The notes: generated from the sequence alone by a model not told the origin. A stretch of DNA of 64,000 nt from Xenorhabdus koppenhoeferi (GCF_900116635.1 NZ_FPBJ01000001.1:62001-126000), one strand, 5' to 3'. Positions 20,909 to 30,654 are shown, counted from the stretch's first letter. Numbers and translations: made by a program.

Positions 20909-21925
20909 ATGACTTTATCAATAAATACCAATATTTTTAGTGAATTAGGGATGTATTCGTTACAAGGAAATTCTCTACAATCTCAAGCTAGCTCTCAAGT
21001 TTCACCACAGTCAGATAAAGTTGACAGTATTACCGCTTCAAACATTTCCCTTTCAGAAAGTACTAAGCAAGCCAATGCGGTTTACCAATCATTGATCAAT
21101 GATCTTAATGTCAGTGAAATGGTCTCTCCCGGATTGAATGCCAATGATATTGCAGGAAAACAATCTAAGCGAATCGACTACGAGCTAACATTGGTTACCC
21201 GCGATGTTTATCGGGAGCAAAGTTTAGGAATTCCAAGTTATGAGCGGGTGTCTGATGATGAGCTATCAAAGGCAGGTATTGATCCTGATACATTGAATGA
21301 TTATTCAACAGGATTTCAAGCTGGAGTGTATAAATATAACGGGTTATATATTGTTTCTTTCACTGGCTCGAATGAATTGCAGGATTTTATGGTAAGCATT
21401 CGTCAGAGCCTTGGTTACAATACAAAACAATATAACCAAGCTGTGGAATTGGCGCATAAAGCGTTAAAGATATTTGGTGAAAATATCATTTTTACTGGTC
21501 ACTCATTGGGGGGAGGTTTGGCGACTGTAGCTGCATTCACAACAGGGAAACCCGCCGTTATTTATAATTCCGTTGGTATCTCAGATGCTACATTAGAACG
21601 TATGGGTATATCACCTCAAGTCGCCCATGAAATGGCGGATAGTGGTTTGGTTCGTCACTATTCCGTCCAGCACGATTGGCTGGGGAACCTGCAAAAAAAA
21701 TTGCCTATCCCTCAACCTATGGGAAATACAATAGATCTTGAATATGAGTATGAATGGAGCAGTATTTGGGATTTTTTGCCACATCGATATGGATTGCACT
21801 CATTTAAAGCTCATTTTCTGGAAGCTGTTCTGGAGTTAATGACGGAGCAACAGCCTTGGCTGAATAATCGTGAAACAATGCTGGTGTCAACTGATACGAT
21901 GAATGGGGGCATGTTTCCTTTGTGA
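20909..21925 (+). CDS. Class 3 lipase-like alpha/beta hydrolase, possible secreted effector
   Basis: 338 residues. The lipase motif FTGHSLGGGLATVAAF places the nucleophile at Ser199; the upstream FTGSNELQDF (about 151-160) is the class 3 oxyanion-type motif; Asp256 (QHDW) and His297 (GLHS) are reasonable triad partners. The first 60 residues are Ser/Gln/Asn-rich and disordered (NSLQSQASSQVSPQSDKVD) with no Sec signal, which fits non-classical export but does not prove it. Start has TAGGAGAATTTT upstream. Single gene in a gap between conserved blocks (ung and srmB), so it looks acquired. Substrate unknown; phospholipase or triacylglycerol lipase are both possible. Confidence 0.8.
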   Translation: MTLSINTNIFSELGMYSLQGNSLQSQASSQVSPQSDKVDSITASNISLSESTKQANAVYQSLINDLNVSEMVSPGLNANDIAGKQSKRIDYELTLVTRDVYREQSLGIPSYERVSDDELSKAGIDPDTLNDYSTGFQAGVYKYNGLYIVSFTGSNELQDFMVSIRQSLGYNTKQYNQAVELAHKALKIFGENIIFTGHSLGGGLATVAAFTTGKPAVIYNSVGISDATLERMGISPQVAHEMADSGLVRHYSVQHDWLGNLQKKLPIPQPMGNTIDLEYEYEWSSIWDFLPHRYGLHSFKAHFLEAVLELMTEQQPWLNNRETMLVSTDTMNGGMFPL

Positions 21926-21949
21926 AACTCCTCTTTGTAAGCATTAGTA

Positions 21950-22054
21950 ATGGATATGGATGACTCTGCTGTTAGAGAGGAACTTACGGAAACCTATCAG
22001 CAAATTACATCGAAAAGGAGTGAACAGTACCAGATAGCACGGTGTCTGGAGTGA
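21950..22054 (+). CDS. Doubtful 34-codon ORF downstream of the lipase
   Basis: ATG at 21950, TGA at 22052, reading MDMDDSAVREELTETYQQI and ending IARCLE. Charged and helical-looking, but it lacks a good ribosome site. It may be a residue of a larger gene or chance. No family recognised. Confidence 0.25.
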   Translation: MDMDDSAVREELTETYQQITSKRSEQYQIARCLE

Positions 22055-22084
22055 AGTGATTATCGAGTGAGAAATGATGAATGA

Positions 22085-22109
22085 AGCGAAGTCATTTAAT
22101 GGCTTCGCC
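22085..22109. terminator. Hairpin between the lipase region and srmB
   Basis: GCGAAG / CTTCGC stem with interrupted inner pairing (CAT / ATG), followed on the plus strand by a T-rich run. Lies 28 bases beyond the srmB stop; may serve both sides. Confidence 0.6.
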
Positions 22110-22136
22110 TCTATTTTTCTGATTAAATTCTGATAA

Positions 22137-23477
22137 TTAATTGTTGTCGGATTCAGTGATTTCCGGTTTAGGGTTATCAGAAGGTGTTCGGCGTTTACCG
22201 ATATTTTTGCTATCGCGATGACGTACTTTCACCCGTTTTGTCTTCGTTTCTTCTATTTTTCTCTTCTCTTTACGCTTTTCCAATACTTTCTTGGAAGGTT
22301 TATAGCTCTTTTTCTCACTTGGTGCTTTCGTTTGTGGACGGAGTTCATCAACAATCCGAATTTTTAGAGGCTCGTTGAGATAGCGGCTAATTTTACCCAG
22401 CAGAGGATGATCGTGGGATTCAACCAGAGCAATAGCTGTTCCTTTGCGACCTGCTCGGGCAGTGCGACCAATCCGATGCAGGTAAACATCGGCAGTACGA
22501 GGTAAATCGAAGTTGAAGACGTGGCTGACGTTTTCAATATCCAACCCACGGGAAGCAACATCTGTCGCAACCAGAACTTTAACTTTACCTTCATTAAGGC
22601 GTTTCACGGCATCTGTACGCTTGGCCTGAGCCATTTCTCCTTCAAGGAAACCTGCTCGGATTCCAGCTTGGCTCAACCAATCAACAACTTCACGTACGCG
22701 CTCACGCTTACGTACGAAAACAATGGATTTTGTCACGTCAGGTTGCTGAAGAAGGTTACACAGCAAGGCTGTTTTATGTTCTAACGTATCGGCACGATAA
22801 TAAAACTGCTGAATTTTTTTACGTTCACGGCGAGAAGGTTCAGCATCGATCTCAACAGGATCGGTTAACAAACGCTGGGCAAAATCACGAATGGATTCGC
22901 CTTCCAGCGTTGCGGAAAATAACAGTGTTTGTTTGCGCCAACGAGTTTCACCTGCAATGGTTTCGACATCATTAGCGAATCCCATATCCAACATGCGGTC
23001 AGCTTCATCAAGGATCAACGTTTCCACTGCACGGCAGTCGAAATTTTCTTCTTTAATGTATTGCAGCAAACGCCCGGTCGTTGCGACAACAATATCCTGA
23101 TTCTCACTGAATACTTCTGCGTGATTCATGTAGGCAACACCACCGGTAATAGTGGTGATATCCAGATGGGTGTGGGCCGCTAACGCTTTTGCTTGTTCTG
23201 CAACCTGCATTGCCAGCTCACGAGTAGGCGTTAAAATCAGGATGCGCGGAGGCCCCGATTTTTTACGAGGAAAGTCTAGCAGGTGTTGTAGCACTGGCAA
23301 TAGGTAAGCAGCCGTCTTGCCTGTACCGGTCGGCGCTGAACCAAGTACATCGCGCCCATCCATAGCAGCAGGAATTGCTGCTGCCTGAATTGCTGTCGGG
23401 CGTTCGTAGCCTTTGTCATTCAATGCATCAAGCAGGGATTCATCAAGTTCGAATTCGGAAAAGTTTGTAGCAGTCAT
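22137..23477 (-). CDS. srmB: SrmB, DEAD-box RNA helicase
   Basis: ATP-dependent RNA helicase that helps early 50S ribosome assembly. 446 residues. Motifs in order: APTGTGKTAAY (I), PTRELAMQ (Ia), TTGRLLQYI (Ib), LDEADRMLDMGF (II), SATLEG (III), IVFVRKRERV (IV), VATDVASRGLDI (V), HRIGRTARAGRKG (VI), then a basic tail (KKVLEKRKEKRK; HRDSKNIGKRR) typical of SrmB. The second of two tandem ATGs (23477) has the better spacing from AGAGG and matches E. coli. Divergent from trmN, as in E. coli. Confidence 0.97.
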   Translation of the reverse strand: MTATNFSEFELDESLLDALNDKGYERPTAIQAAAIPAAMDGRDVLGSAPTGTGKTAAYLLPVLQHLLDFPRKKSGPPRILILTPTRELAMQVAEQAKALAAHTHLDITTITGGVAYMNHAEVFSENQDIVVATTGRLLQYIKEENFDCRAVETLILDEADRMLDMGFANDVETIAGETRWRKQTLLFSATLEGESIRDFAQRLLTDPVEIDAEPSRRERKKIQQFYYRADTLEHKTALLCNLLQQPDVTKSIVFVRKRERVREVVDWLSQAGIRAGFLEGEMAQAKRTDAVKRLNEGKVKVLVATDVASRGLDIENVSHVFNFDLPRTADVYLHRIGRTARAGRKGTAIALVESHDHPLLGKISRYLNEPLKIRIVDELRPQTKAPSEKKSYKPSKKVLEKRKEKRKIEETKTKRVKVRHRDSKNIGKRRTPSDNPKPEITESDNN

Positions 23478-23618
23478 CATATACCTCTGTTTGGGCCGCC
23501 GATTATAAACAGGTTGGGAACATTCTTCATCCTATAAAAGCATCCAATGAGCAGGTTGCTTTTATCCGCGGGCCATAAGATTTATGCTATGACAAATTTT
23601 ATCTCAGCGATATGACTC

Positions 23619-24386
23619 ATGGCATCAATACATAAACCCACTTTTCGCCACGGTGGCTTTACATTTAAACAGTTTTTTGTTGGACATGATAAATGTGCGA
23701 TGAAAGTCGGGACGGATGGTGTGCTATTGGGAGCCTGTGCACCAGTATATAACAGGAAGCGATGTCTGGATATTGGATGTGGTAGTGGCCTGATTTCCTT
23801 GATGATTGCTCAACGTACAAAGGAGAATACGGTTATTGATGCAGTCGAACTGGATGCTCTTGCAGCAATGCAGGCGGCTGACAATGTGCAACAATCGCCA
23901 TGGCCCTCCCGAATTAAGGTACACCAGCAGGATATTAATGACTTTGCGCAGCAGAATGTGCAACAAAATGAATTACGGAAAAGCAGTACTCAGTATGATT
24001 TAATTGTCAGTAATCCGCCGTATTTTGAGCCTGCCATCGCATGCCGGAATGAAGCACGCAATCAGGCCCGTTATACGGAATCATTGACTCATCAGGGGCT
24101 ATTGGCATGTGTGCGAAAGTTGATCACATCAACAGGGTTATTTTGTGTTGTGTTACCTTATGACATTGGTGAATGTTTTGAAAAAATGGCGTCAGAACTA
24201 GGATGGTTTACCCATCATCGTGTCAATATTCGTGACAGACAGAATAAACCGTTGCACCGTCTGTTATTGGGATTATCCCTACAACAGCAGGAAACCGAAT
24301 TATCTGAGTTAACGATTCGTGCCCTGGATGGTACATATTCAGATGAGTTTCGTCAGATAATAACAGATTTTTATCTTTATTATTGA
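23619..24386 (+). CDS. trmN: TrmN6, tRNA1(Val) (adenine37-N6)-methyltransferase
   Basis: SAM-dependent methyltransferase making m6A37 in tRNA-Val. 255 residues. SAM motif LDIGCGSGLISLMIAQRT and catalytic motif VSNPPYFEP (NPPY) mark a Rossmann N6-adenine methylase; the N-terminal FTFKQFFVGHDKCAMKVGTD is typical of YfiC. Between srmB and rpoE as in E. coli, but the nadB gene that usually follows is absent. Confidence 0.95.
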   Translation: MASIHKPTFRHGGFTFKQFFVGHDKCAMKVGTDGVLLGACAPVYNRKRCLDIGCGSGLISLMIAQRTKENTVIDAVELDALAAMQAADNVQQSPWPSRIKVHQQDINDFAQQNVQQNELRKSSTQYDLIVSNPPYFEPAIACRNEARNQARYTESLTHQGLLACVRKLITSTGLFCVVLPYDIGECFEKMASELGWFTHHRVNIRDRQNKPLHRLLLGLSLQQQETELSELTIRALDGTYSDEFRQIITDFYLYY

Positions 24387-24763
24387 TAACGTTAGCACTA
24401 TTGAGTCAATAAAATTAATTTCCCTGCGCAGTTAGTAATAAATAGAACAGTGCTTTCTTTTTTCTTGGATTAAAATCTCGTGTCCTATGAAATAGAGGCT
24501 ATGATTTGTATTATATTCACTCGATAAATTTTTAATTTCTGCGTAGTGATACATGAATGCCATAAATATAAATAATTTTTAATATCAATTTGATATAGCA
24601 TCTTTGATGCGAAATGACAGGTGGATGTAATATAAAATTATAGTCAAAATTGAACTTCACAGTAAATTGATACTCAAAGTCATGCTTGTTCGAGAAAGCA
24701 AGACATCATTTCAGTTTAAATTAGTATGAATGTAGAGTTTTATCTCAGGAGAGTGAACCTCGG
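24387..24763. other. Intergenic region before rpoE, nadB absent
   Basis: 377 bp AT-rich region with no ORF. E. coli has nadB here, divergent from rpoE. Contains the sigma-E autoregulatory promoter and otherwise nothing recognised. Confidence 0.6.
24651..24678 (+). promoter_or_regulatory. Sigma-E promoter of the rpoE operon
   Basis: TGAACTT (24651-24657), 16-bp spacer, TCAAA (24674-24678), close to the sigma-E consensus (GGAACTT, TCTRA/TCAAA), 85 bases before the rpoE ATG. This implies the usual autoregulation. Confidence 0.7.
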
Positions 24764-25339
24764 ATGAGCGAGCAGTTAACGGACCAAATGCTGGTCAAGC
24801 AGGTCCAGAAAGGCGACCAAAAGGCATTTAATTTGCTGGTAATAAGATATCAGCATAAAGTGGCGAGCTTGATTGCTCGTTATGTACCTCAAAGCGATGT
24901 TCCTGATGTTGCCCAAGAGGTTTTCATTAAGACTTATCGTGCGCTCTCTTCTTTCCGAGGTGATAGTGCTTTTTATACTTGGTTGTATCGTATCGCCGTT
25001 AATACTGCGAAAAATTATTTAGTCGCTCAGGGACGCCGACCGCCATCCAACGATTTGGATGCTAATGATGTGGAAATTTATGATTCATCAAGTTCATTAA
25101 AAGAAATTTCGAACCCTGAGAACTTAATGTTGTCTGAGGAATTGAAGGAAGTGGTTTTCCGAACAATTGAATCGCTTCCGGAAGATTTGAGGGTAGCAAT
25201 TACACTCAGGGAGTTGGATGGGTTGAGCTATGAAGAGATAGCCGACATCATGGAATGTCCTGTAGGTACGGTGCGTTCAAGAATTTTCCGGGCAAGGGAA
25301 GCCATTGATAATAAAGTTCAACCGCTAATCCAGCAGTAG
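24764..25339 (+). CDS. rpoE: RpoE, envelope-stress sigma factor sigma-E
   Basis: ECF sigma factor, 191 residues as in E. coli. Sigma2 region includes DVPDVAQEVFIKTYRALSSF and SAFYTWLYRIAVNTAKNYL; sigma4 has LRELDGLSYEEIADIMECP and VGTVRSRIFRARE for -35 recognition. Start ATGAGCGAGCAG follows AGGAGAGTG. First gene of rpoE-rseA-rseB-rseC, with a sigma-E promoter upstream. RseA holds it at the membrane until outer-membrane protein folding fails. Confidence 0.98.
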   Translation: MSEQLTDQMLVKQVQKGDQKAFNLLVIRYQHKVASLIARYVPQSDVPDVAQEVFIKTYRALSSFRGDSAFYTWLYRIAVNTAKNYLVAQGRRPPSNDLDANDVEIYDSSSSLKEISNPENLMLSEELKEVVFRTIESLPEDLRVAITLRELDGLSYEEIADIMECPVGTVRSRIFRAREAIDNKVQPLIQQ

Positions 25340-25372
25340 TGGGACAAAACAATTATTTAAGGGTACTTTGGC

Positions 25373-26008
25373 ATGCAAAGAGAGAAACTTTCCGCATTAA
25401 TGGATGGAGAAGCTCTTGATAGTGAAGTAGTTCATTTGGTTTCTGAAGATGCAACCATGCAGAAACAGTGGGAAAGATATCATCTTGTCCGTGATGTTAT
25501 GCGTGGTGATGTAGGAGAAGTGCTACATTTGGACATCGCGAGTCAAGTGGCACAGGCAATTGAGGACGAGCCTGTTCATATTAAGCCAGAGGTTGTTTTA
25601 GAACCTCAGCCAAAACCTGAAATATGGGAAAAGATGCCGTTCTGGGGGAAAATTCGGCCATGGGCGAGTCAGATTACACAAGTCGGCATGGCTGCATGCG
25701 TATCTCTGGCCGTAATTATTGGTGTCCAACAATATAATGGCGGGAATAGTGTTGATGTAGAGACTCAATCTGATGTCCCGGCTTTCAATACATTGCCTGT
25801 TATAGGATCAGCCTCACCTGTTGGTTTAGCAGCCCCAGTCGATGACGAAGCCTTCGGCGGGGATTTTGGTATGCAAGTTCGTGAAAGTAATAAACGAATT
25901 GATGCGATGTTACAGCAGTATGAGCTTGAGCGACGTATTCACTCTGAAAAAAATCATAAAGCTACTCAGATCAATCAGCCTCTTGGAGTGCAGGCACAAC
26001 AACAGTAA
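25373..26008 (+). CDS. rseA: RseA, anti-sigma-E factor
   Basis: Inner-membrane anti-sigma factor; the cytoplasmic N terminus (MQREKLSALMDGEAL, HLVRDVMRGD) clamps sigma-E, a single transmembrane helix (about 101-119, VGMAACVSLAVIIG) follows, and the periplasmic C terminus binds RseB. It is degraded by DegS and RseP under stress. 211 residues (E. coli 216), ending in a Gln-rich tail. Its stop overlaps the rseB start (TAATG). Confidence 0.96.
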   Translation: MQREKLSALMDGEALDSEVVHLVSEDATMQKQWERYHLVRDVMRGDVGEVLHLDIASQVAQAIEDEPVHIKPEVVLEPQPKPEIWEKMPFWGKIRPWASQITQVGMAACVSLAVIIGVQQYNGGNSVDVETQSDVPAFNTLPVIGSASPVGLAAPVDDEAFGGDFGMQVRESNKRIDAMLQQYELERRIHSEKNHKATQINQPLGVQAQQQ

Positions 26009-26967
26009 TGAAACGTATTTGGTTTTTCATTTTCTTATTGGTGGGTGGTCTGTTAAACCCTTTCAAAGCTTCGGCACAGCAAAGCAGCGTCGAAGCTTTG
26101 CTGCAAGATATGAACAGCGCTGTACAAACGCTTAATTATGAGCTTGGTTTCATTAACTTAGCGCAGCAATTCCTCATTCCTCTACGTTACCGCCATGCCA
26201 TTATTGATGGTCAACCGATTGCTCAAATTATACAAATGGATGGTTCACGCCGAGAAATTATTCAGCGCGGTGATCAGATCAGTTATTATGAGCCAGGTTT
26301 AGATTCATTCAGTTTACATGGCAATCATATTGTGGATTATTTTCCACCGATCATTTTTGCAGATTTTACTCAATTGCAGGAATTCTATCGCTTTATTTAT
26401 GTAGGGAGCACCCATGTTGGTGATCATCCAACGAGCTTTGTACGTATCATATCGAAGGATGAATCCCGCTATAACTATAACCTTTTGATCGATGAGAAAA
26501 CCCATCTCCCACTGCTGATTGAATTATTGGACAGAGATAATATTACAGTAATTGAGCAATCCCGAATCGTAACATTAATTGTTGGTGATTATGTTAAGAA
26601 AGAGCTACGAGCTATTACTGATTTAAAATTACCACCTATGCTGCTAATTCCTCCTTCTGAAAAATTGAAGTTTAATTGGCAGGTTGGCACGATGCCTGAA
26701 GGTTTTCAAGAAATCTCCCGTAACAGTCGTAAGTTGTCAGAAACGGAATGGTTAGAATCCATCATGTACAGCGATGGTCTATTTAACTTTTCTGTAAATG
26801 TCGTGAATTCAGGCAAAAAGTCTGTTGATAAACAACCATTTCGACAAGGCCGACGAACGGTTTATACTTTAGCCAGAAGTAAAAATAGTATCACTGTCAT
26901 TGGTGAGCTGCCTTTCGCAACAGCCAAGCGAATTGCGGCAAGCGTGATGTTTACAGGAGAGAAATGA
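26008..26967 (+). CDS. rseB: RseB, periplasmic regulator of sigma-E
   Basis: Binds RseA in the periplasm and protects it from DegS; it senses lipopolysaccharide in E. coli. 319 residues with a Sec signal MKRIWFFIFLLVGG ending around ASA-QQ (residue 25). MucB/RseB fold: SVEALLQDMNSAVQTLNYEL at the start, MPEGFQEISRNSR and VYTLARSKNSITVIGELP in the C-terminal domain. Overlaps rseA at the start and rseC at the end. Confidence 0.96.
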   Translation: MKRIWFFIFLLVGGLLNPFKASAQQSSVEALLQDMNSAVQTLNYELGFINLAQQFLIPLRYRHAIIDGQPIAQIIQMDGSRREIIQRGDQISYYEPGLDSFSLHGNHIVDYFPPIIFADFTQLQEFYRFIYVGSTHVGDHPTSFVRIISKDESRYNYNLLIDEKTHLPLLIELLDRDNITVIEQSRIVTLIVGDYVKKELRAITDLKLPPMLLIPPSEKLKFNWQVGTMPEGFQEISRNSRKLSETEWLESIMYSDGLFNFSVNVVNSGKKSVDKQPFRQGRRTVYTLARSKNSITVIGELPFATAKRIAASVMFTGEK

Positions 26968-27425
26968 TGGTTAAGGAATGGGCAACGGTTGTCCGCTGGC
27001 AAAAAGGCCGCGCGTTACTGCGCTATGGCTCATCTTCAGGTTGTAGTAGCTGTCGGGCTAAAGCTACCTGTGGTTCTTATTTGCTGGAGAAAATAGGACC
27101 CGAAAGCATCCATCAGTTGGAATTGGAAATTTCCCAGCCTCTTCAGCCAGGTCAAAAAGTTGAAGTGGGTATTCCTGAGAGCAGTTTGTTACGTTCAGCA
27201 ATGTTGGTTTATTTAACACCATTGTTGGGATTATTTTTGGGAAGTGCCCTCTTCCAATTTTGGACATCTGACCAATTATGGGTATGTTTAAGCGGAATTG
27301 GCGGCGGGTTTGCTGGTTTCTTAATAGCCCGCAAAATTGCTGTATACTGGGATGCCTTACAGGCTTATCAACCAGTTGTGTTACAAATTGGTTTACCTCC
27401 TGATACGATTAAGGTTCTGCAGTAA
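26967..27425 (+). CDS. rseC: RseC, sigma-E operon membrane protein
   Basis: 152-residue inner-membrane protein linked in other bacteria to Rnf/SoxR reduction and thiamine metabolism; exact role unsettled. Cytoplasmic N terminus with a cysteine cluster CSSCRAKATC (possible Fe-S ligands), two transmembrane helices (about 75-95 and 100-120, SAMLVYLTPLLGLFLGSALF). The second ATG (26967) aligns with E. coli MIKEWATVV; the ATG at 26964, overlapping the rseB stop, is equally reachable from AGGAG. Confidence 0.94.
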   Translation: MVKEWATVVRWQKGRALLRYGSSSGCSSCRAKATCGSYLLEKIGPESIHQLELEISQPLQPGQKVEVGIPESSLLRSAMLVYLTPLLGLFLGSALFQFWTSDQLWVCLSGIGGGFAGFLIARKIAVYWDALQAYQPVVLQIGLPPDTIKVLQ

Positions 27426-27643
27426 GAATAATCTGTTTTACCATACGTGCTTCAATGTTATTTTTCATACTGAAAACTATCGAGTCGCACCTAAAACCAC
27501 AGGCATGACTAGGTTTTTATAGGCTTGGCATGTAGAATACGACCCCTCAGGCCAGTGGCCGAACTAATAAACTGTCGCTTTATGTCCATCAGTGTGTCCA
27601 TAGGCGAATGATTCAGAAATATTAAGGCAAAAAAGATTTAATA

Positions 27644-29440
27644 ATGAAGCAAATACGAAATTTCTCCATTATCGCCCACATTGACCACGGTAAGTCCACA
27701 CTATCTGACCGAATTATTCAAATTTGTGGGGGACTGTCAGATCGCGAAATGGCGGCGCAGGTACTGGATTCAATGGATCTTGAGCGTGAACGTGGTATCA
27801 CTATCAAGGCACAAAGTGTGACTCTTGATTACAAGTCGTATGACGGGCAAATCTATCAATTAAACTTTATCGATACCCCGGGGCATGTTGACTTCTCTTA
27901 TGAAGTTTCCCGCTCATTGGCTGCTTGTGAAGGTGCTTTGTTAGTTGTTGATGCAGGTCAGGGTGTTGAAGCACAGACATTGGCTAACTGCTATACCGCC
28001 ATCGAAATGGATCTGGAAGTCGTTCCAGTTCTGAACAAAATAGACCTTCCTGCTGCTGAACCAGAACGTGTCGCAGAAGAAATTGAAGACATTGTTGGCA
28101 TTGATGCAACAGACGCTGTTCGTTGTTCAGCAAAAACTGGTGTAGGTGTACAGGATGTCATTGAGCGTCTGGTGAAAGAGATCCCGCCACCGAAAGGTGA
28201 TCCTAATGCACCATTACAGGCTTTGATTATTGACTCATGGTTTGACAATTACCTCGGCGTTGTTTCACTTGTCCGTATTAAAAACGGTACATTGCGTAAG
28301 GGTGATAAAGTCAAAGTAATGAGCACAGGGCAGGTATATAACGCTGACCGTCTGGGTATTTTCACACCTAAGCGTATCGATCGTAATGTGCTGAATTGCG
28401 GTGAAGTGGGTTGGTTGGTTTGTGCTATCAAAGATATTTTGGGAGCCCCAGTAGGGGATACCCTGACAACTGCGCGTCAACCAGCAGAAAGAGCACTACC
28501 GGGTTTTAAAAAGGTTAAACCACAGGTCTATGCGGGTCTGTTCCCGATCAGTTCTGATGACTATGAAGCATTCCGCGATGCGTTGGGTAAATTGAGCCTA
28601 AATGATGCTTCATTATTCTATGAACCAGAAAGTTCTACTGCATTGGGTTTTGGTTTCCGTTGTGGTTTCCTTGGCTTACTGCATATGGAAATTATTCAGG
28701 AACGTCTGGAGCGTGAGTATGATCTCGATTTAATTACAACGGCACCCACAGTTGTTTATGAAGTTGAGACAACCGATGGGGATATTATTTACGTCGATAG
28801 TCCATCTAAGCTACCGGCATTAAATAATATTCAGGAATTGCGTGAACCTATTGCGGAATGTCATATGTTGTTGCCTAAGGAATATCTTGGTAATGTTATT
28901 ACACTCTGCGTGGAAAAACGTGGCGTACAGACTAATATGATTTATCACGGTAATCAGGTTGCACTGACTTATGAAATTCCGATGGCTGAGGTTGTTTTAG
29001 ATTTCTTTGATCGCTTGAAATCAACCTCTCGTGGTTATGCGTCTCTGGATTATAATTTTACCCGCTTCCAAAATTCAGACATGGTACGTGTGGATGTTTT
29101 GATTAATAGTGAACGTGTGGATGCATTGGCATTGATTACTCATCGTGAGAATTCACAATATCGTGGGCGTGAGCTGGTGGAAAAAATGAAAGAATTGATC
29201 CCACGTCAGCAATTCGATATTGCAATTCAGGCAGCCATAGGAACTCACATTATTGCTCGTTCTACTATAAAACAGTTACGTAAAAACGTACTGGCAAAAT
29301 GTTATGGTGGTGATGTCAGCCGTAAGAAAAAGCTATTGCAGAAGCAGAAAGAAGGTAAAAAACGCATGAAGCAGGTAGGAAATGTTGAACTACCTCAGGA
29401 AGCTTTCTTAGCAATTCTGCATGTTGGAAAAGATAACTAA
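27644..29440 (+). CDS. lepA: LepA (EF4), translation elongation GTPase
   Basis: Ribosome-bound GTPase affecting initiation and back-translocation. 598 residues, the standard length. G domain with [12 protein letters not shown] (P-loop), [12 protein letters not shown] (switch I), [20 protein letters not shown] (switch II), NKIDLPAA; then EF-G-like domains and the LepA-specific C terminus ending ILHVGKDN. First gene of lepA-lepB, 20 bp before lepB. Confidence 0.98.
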   Translation: MKQIRNFSIIAHIDHGKSTLSDRIIQICGGLSDREMAAQVLDSMDLERERGITIKAQSVTLDYKSYDGQIYQLNFIDTPGHVDFSYEVSRSLAACEGALLVVDAGQGVEAQTLANCYTAIEMDLEVVPVLNKIDLPAAEPERVAEEIEDIVGIDATDAVRCSAKTGVGVQDVIERLVKEIPPPKGDPNAPLQALIIDSWFDNYLGVVSLVRIKNGTLRKGDKVKVMSTGQVYNADRLGIFTPKRIDRNVLNCGEVGWLVCAIKDILGAPVGDTLTTARQPAERALPGFKKVKPQVYAGLFPISSDDYEAFRDALGKLSLNDASLFYEPESSTALGFGFRCGFLGLLHMEIIQERLEREYDLDLITTAPTVVYEVETTDGDIIYVDSPSKLPALNNIQELREPIAECHMLLPKEYLGNVITLCVEKRGVQTNMIYHGNQVALTYEIPMAEVVLDFFDRLKSTSRGYASLDYNFTRFQNSDMVRVDVLINSERVDALALITHRENSQYRGRELVEKMKELIPRQQFDIAIQAAIGTHIIARSTIKQLRKNVLAKCYGGDVSRKKKLLQKQKEGKKRMKQVGNVELPQEAFLAILHVGKDN

Positions 29441-29460
29441 CAAGGTTGTAAGGAGTTTAA

Positions 29461-30438
29461 ATGGCTAACACTTTTGCCTTGATCTTAACGTTAGCAACGT
29501 TAATCACCGGTATTATTTGGTGTGTAGATCGGTTCAAACTCGCTCCTGAACGCAAGAAAAAACTTGCTCAAATTCAGGAACAGGTAACAGGCGCAGAAGC
29601 TCAAGAAGCTGTGGCTAAAGAAATTAACAAACCTTCATCGGCATGGGTTGATACACTTGCATCTGTTTTCCCGGTGTTAGCCATTGTCTTGGTCTTACGT
29701 TCTTTTATTTATGAACCTTTTCAGATCCCTTCCGGCTCAATGATGCCAACATTGTTGATTGGGGATTTCATTCTGGTAGAAAAATTTGCCTATGGCTTGA
29801 AAGACCCGATTACGCAAACCACTTTAATTAAAACAGGTGAGCCTAAGCGCGGTGATATTGCTGTTTTCAAATATCCGCTTGATACAAGCCTGGATTTTGT
29901 AAAACGGGTTATTGGCTTGCCCGGGGATAAGATTATTTATGATTATGCCCAAAAAGAGCTTCAGGTTTTCCCTGGCTGTGGTTGGAACACAGAATGTAAA
30001 GGCGCTTTACCCGTCGTCTATCGGGATATATTCCCAAGTGAATGGTCCATTAAAGAAGATATAACACCAGAGGGAATTCGTTTAAAAGGTGTTTACCAAG
30101 TTCCTCTCGATGAACTATTGGGACCATATACTATTCGTCAAGGCGAGCGGATAGAAAATTTAGGTAATGTGTCACATCATATTTTGACCATACCTCCGTT
30201 TATATCTACACCACATTTCCGCCAAGAAGGCTTGCCGCTTGGTACCTGGGTTGTTCCTGAAGGCCAATATTTTATGATGGGTGATAATCGTGATAATAGT
30301 GCCGATAGCCGTGAATGGGGATTCGTGCCGGAGAAAAATCTGGTAGGCCGCGCCACTGCTATCTGGATGAGTTTTGAAAAGCAGGAAGGTGAGTGGCCTA
30401 CTGGTGTTCGTTTGGAGCGAATTGGTGGAATTCACTAA
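29461..30438 (+). CDS. lepB: LepB, signal peptidase I
   Basis: Cleaves Sec and Tat signal peptides at the periplasmic face. 325 residues. Two N-terminal transmembrane helices (about 3-21 and 64-81) flank a charged cytoplasmic loop. Catalytic dyad: Ser93 (PSGSMMPTL) and Lys148 (DFVKRVIGLPGD), the same 55-residue spacing as E. coli; box E is MGDNRDNSADSREWG. Good AAGGAG ribosome site. In operon with lepA upstream; rnc follows after 216 bp. Confidence 0.98.
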   Translation: MANTFALILTLATLITGIIWCVDRFKLAPERKKKLAQIQEQVTGAEAQEAVAKEINKPSSAWVDTLASVFPVLAIVLVLRSFIYEPFQIPSGSMMPTLLIGDFILVEKFAYGLKDPITQTTLIKTGEPKRGDIAVFKYPLDTSLDFVKRVIGLPGDKIIYDYAQKELQVFPGCGWNTECKGALPVVYRDIFPSEWSIKEDITPEGIRLKGVYQVPLDELLGPYTIRQGERIENLGNVSHHILTIPPFISTPHFRQEGLPLGTWVVPEGQYFMMGDNRDNSADSREWGFVPEKNLVGRATAIWMSFEKQEGEWPTGVRLERIGGIH

Positions 30439-30504
30439 TATTTATATATTAGCGAAGCATTAATTTATCTCACAATGTAGAATATTCTTTCAAACGAGAT
30501 GACT

Positions 30505-30534
30505 GGCTCCCTAATGATGATATTTTAGGGAGCT
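30505..30534 (+). promoter_or_regulatory. Stem-loop in the rnc leader
   Basis: GGCTCCCTAA / TTAGGGAGCT, about 9 bp, loop 10 bases, 120 bases before rnc. E. coli RNase III cuts a stem-loop in its own leader to lower expression; this hairpin is a candidate equivalent. It lacks a T run, so a terminator is less likely. Confidence 0.45.
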
Positions 30535-30654
30535 AGTGCAAACGCAACAGTTTTGTAAGGCATATAATCTAGGATAGTTTCACAATCTAAGATTAGCTTC
30601 ACAGGTCTGTTGCGTGTGCTTTTATTTGATAAATTCTAACTGAATTGGTAGCAC

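Noticed and set aside
30172-30435. 87-codon minus-strand frame inside lepB, and similar long antisense frames in lepA, btsT, mutS and hemL
   Set aside because: All overlap strongly conserved genes and have no family features; they arise from codon bias.
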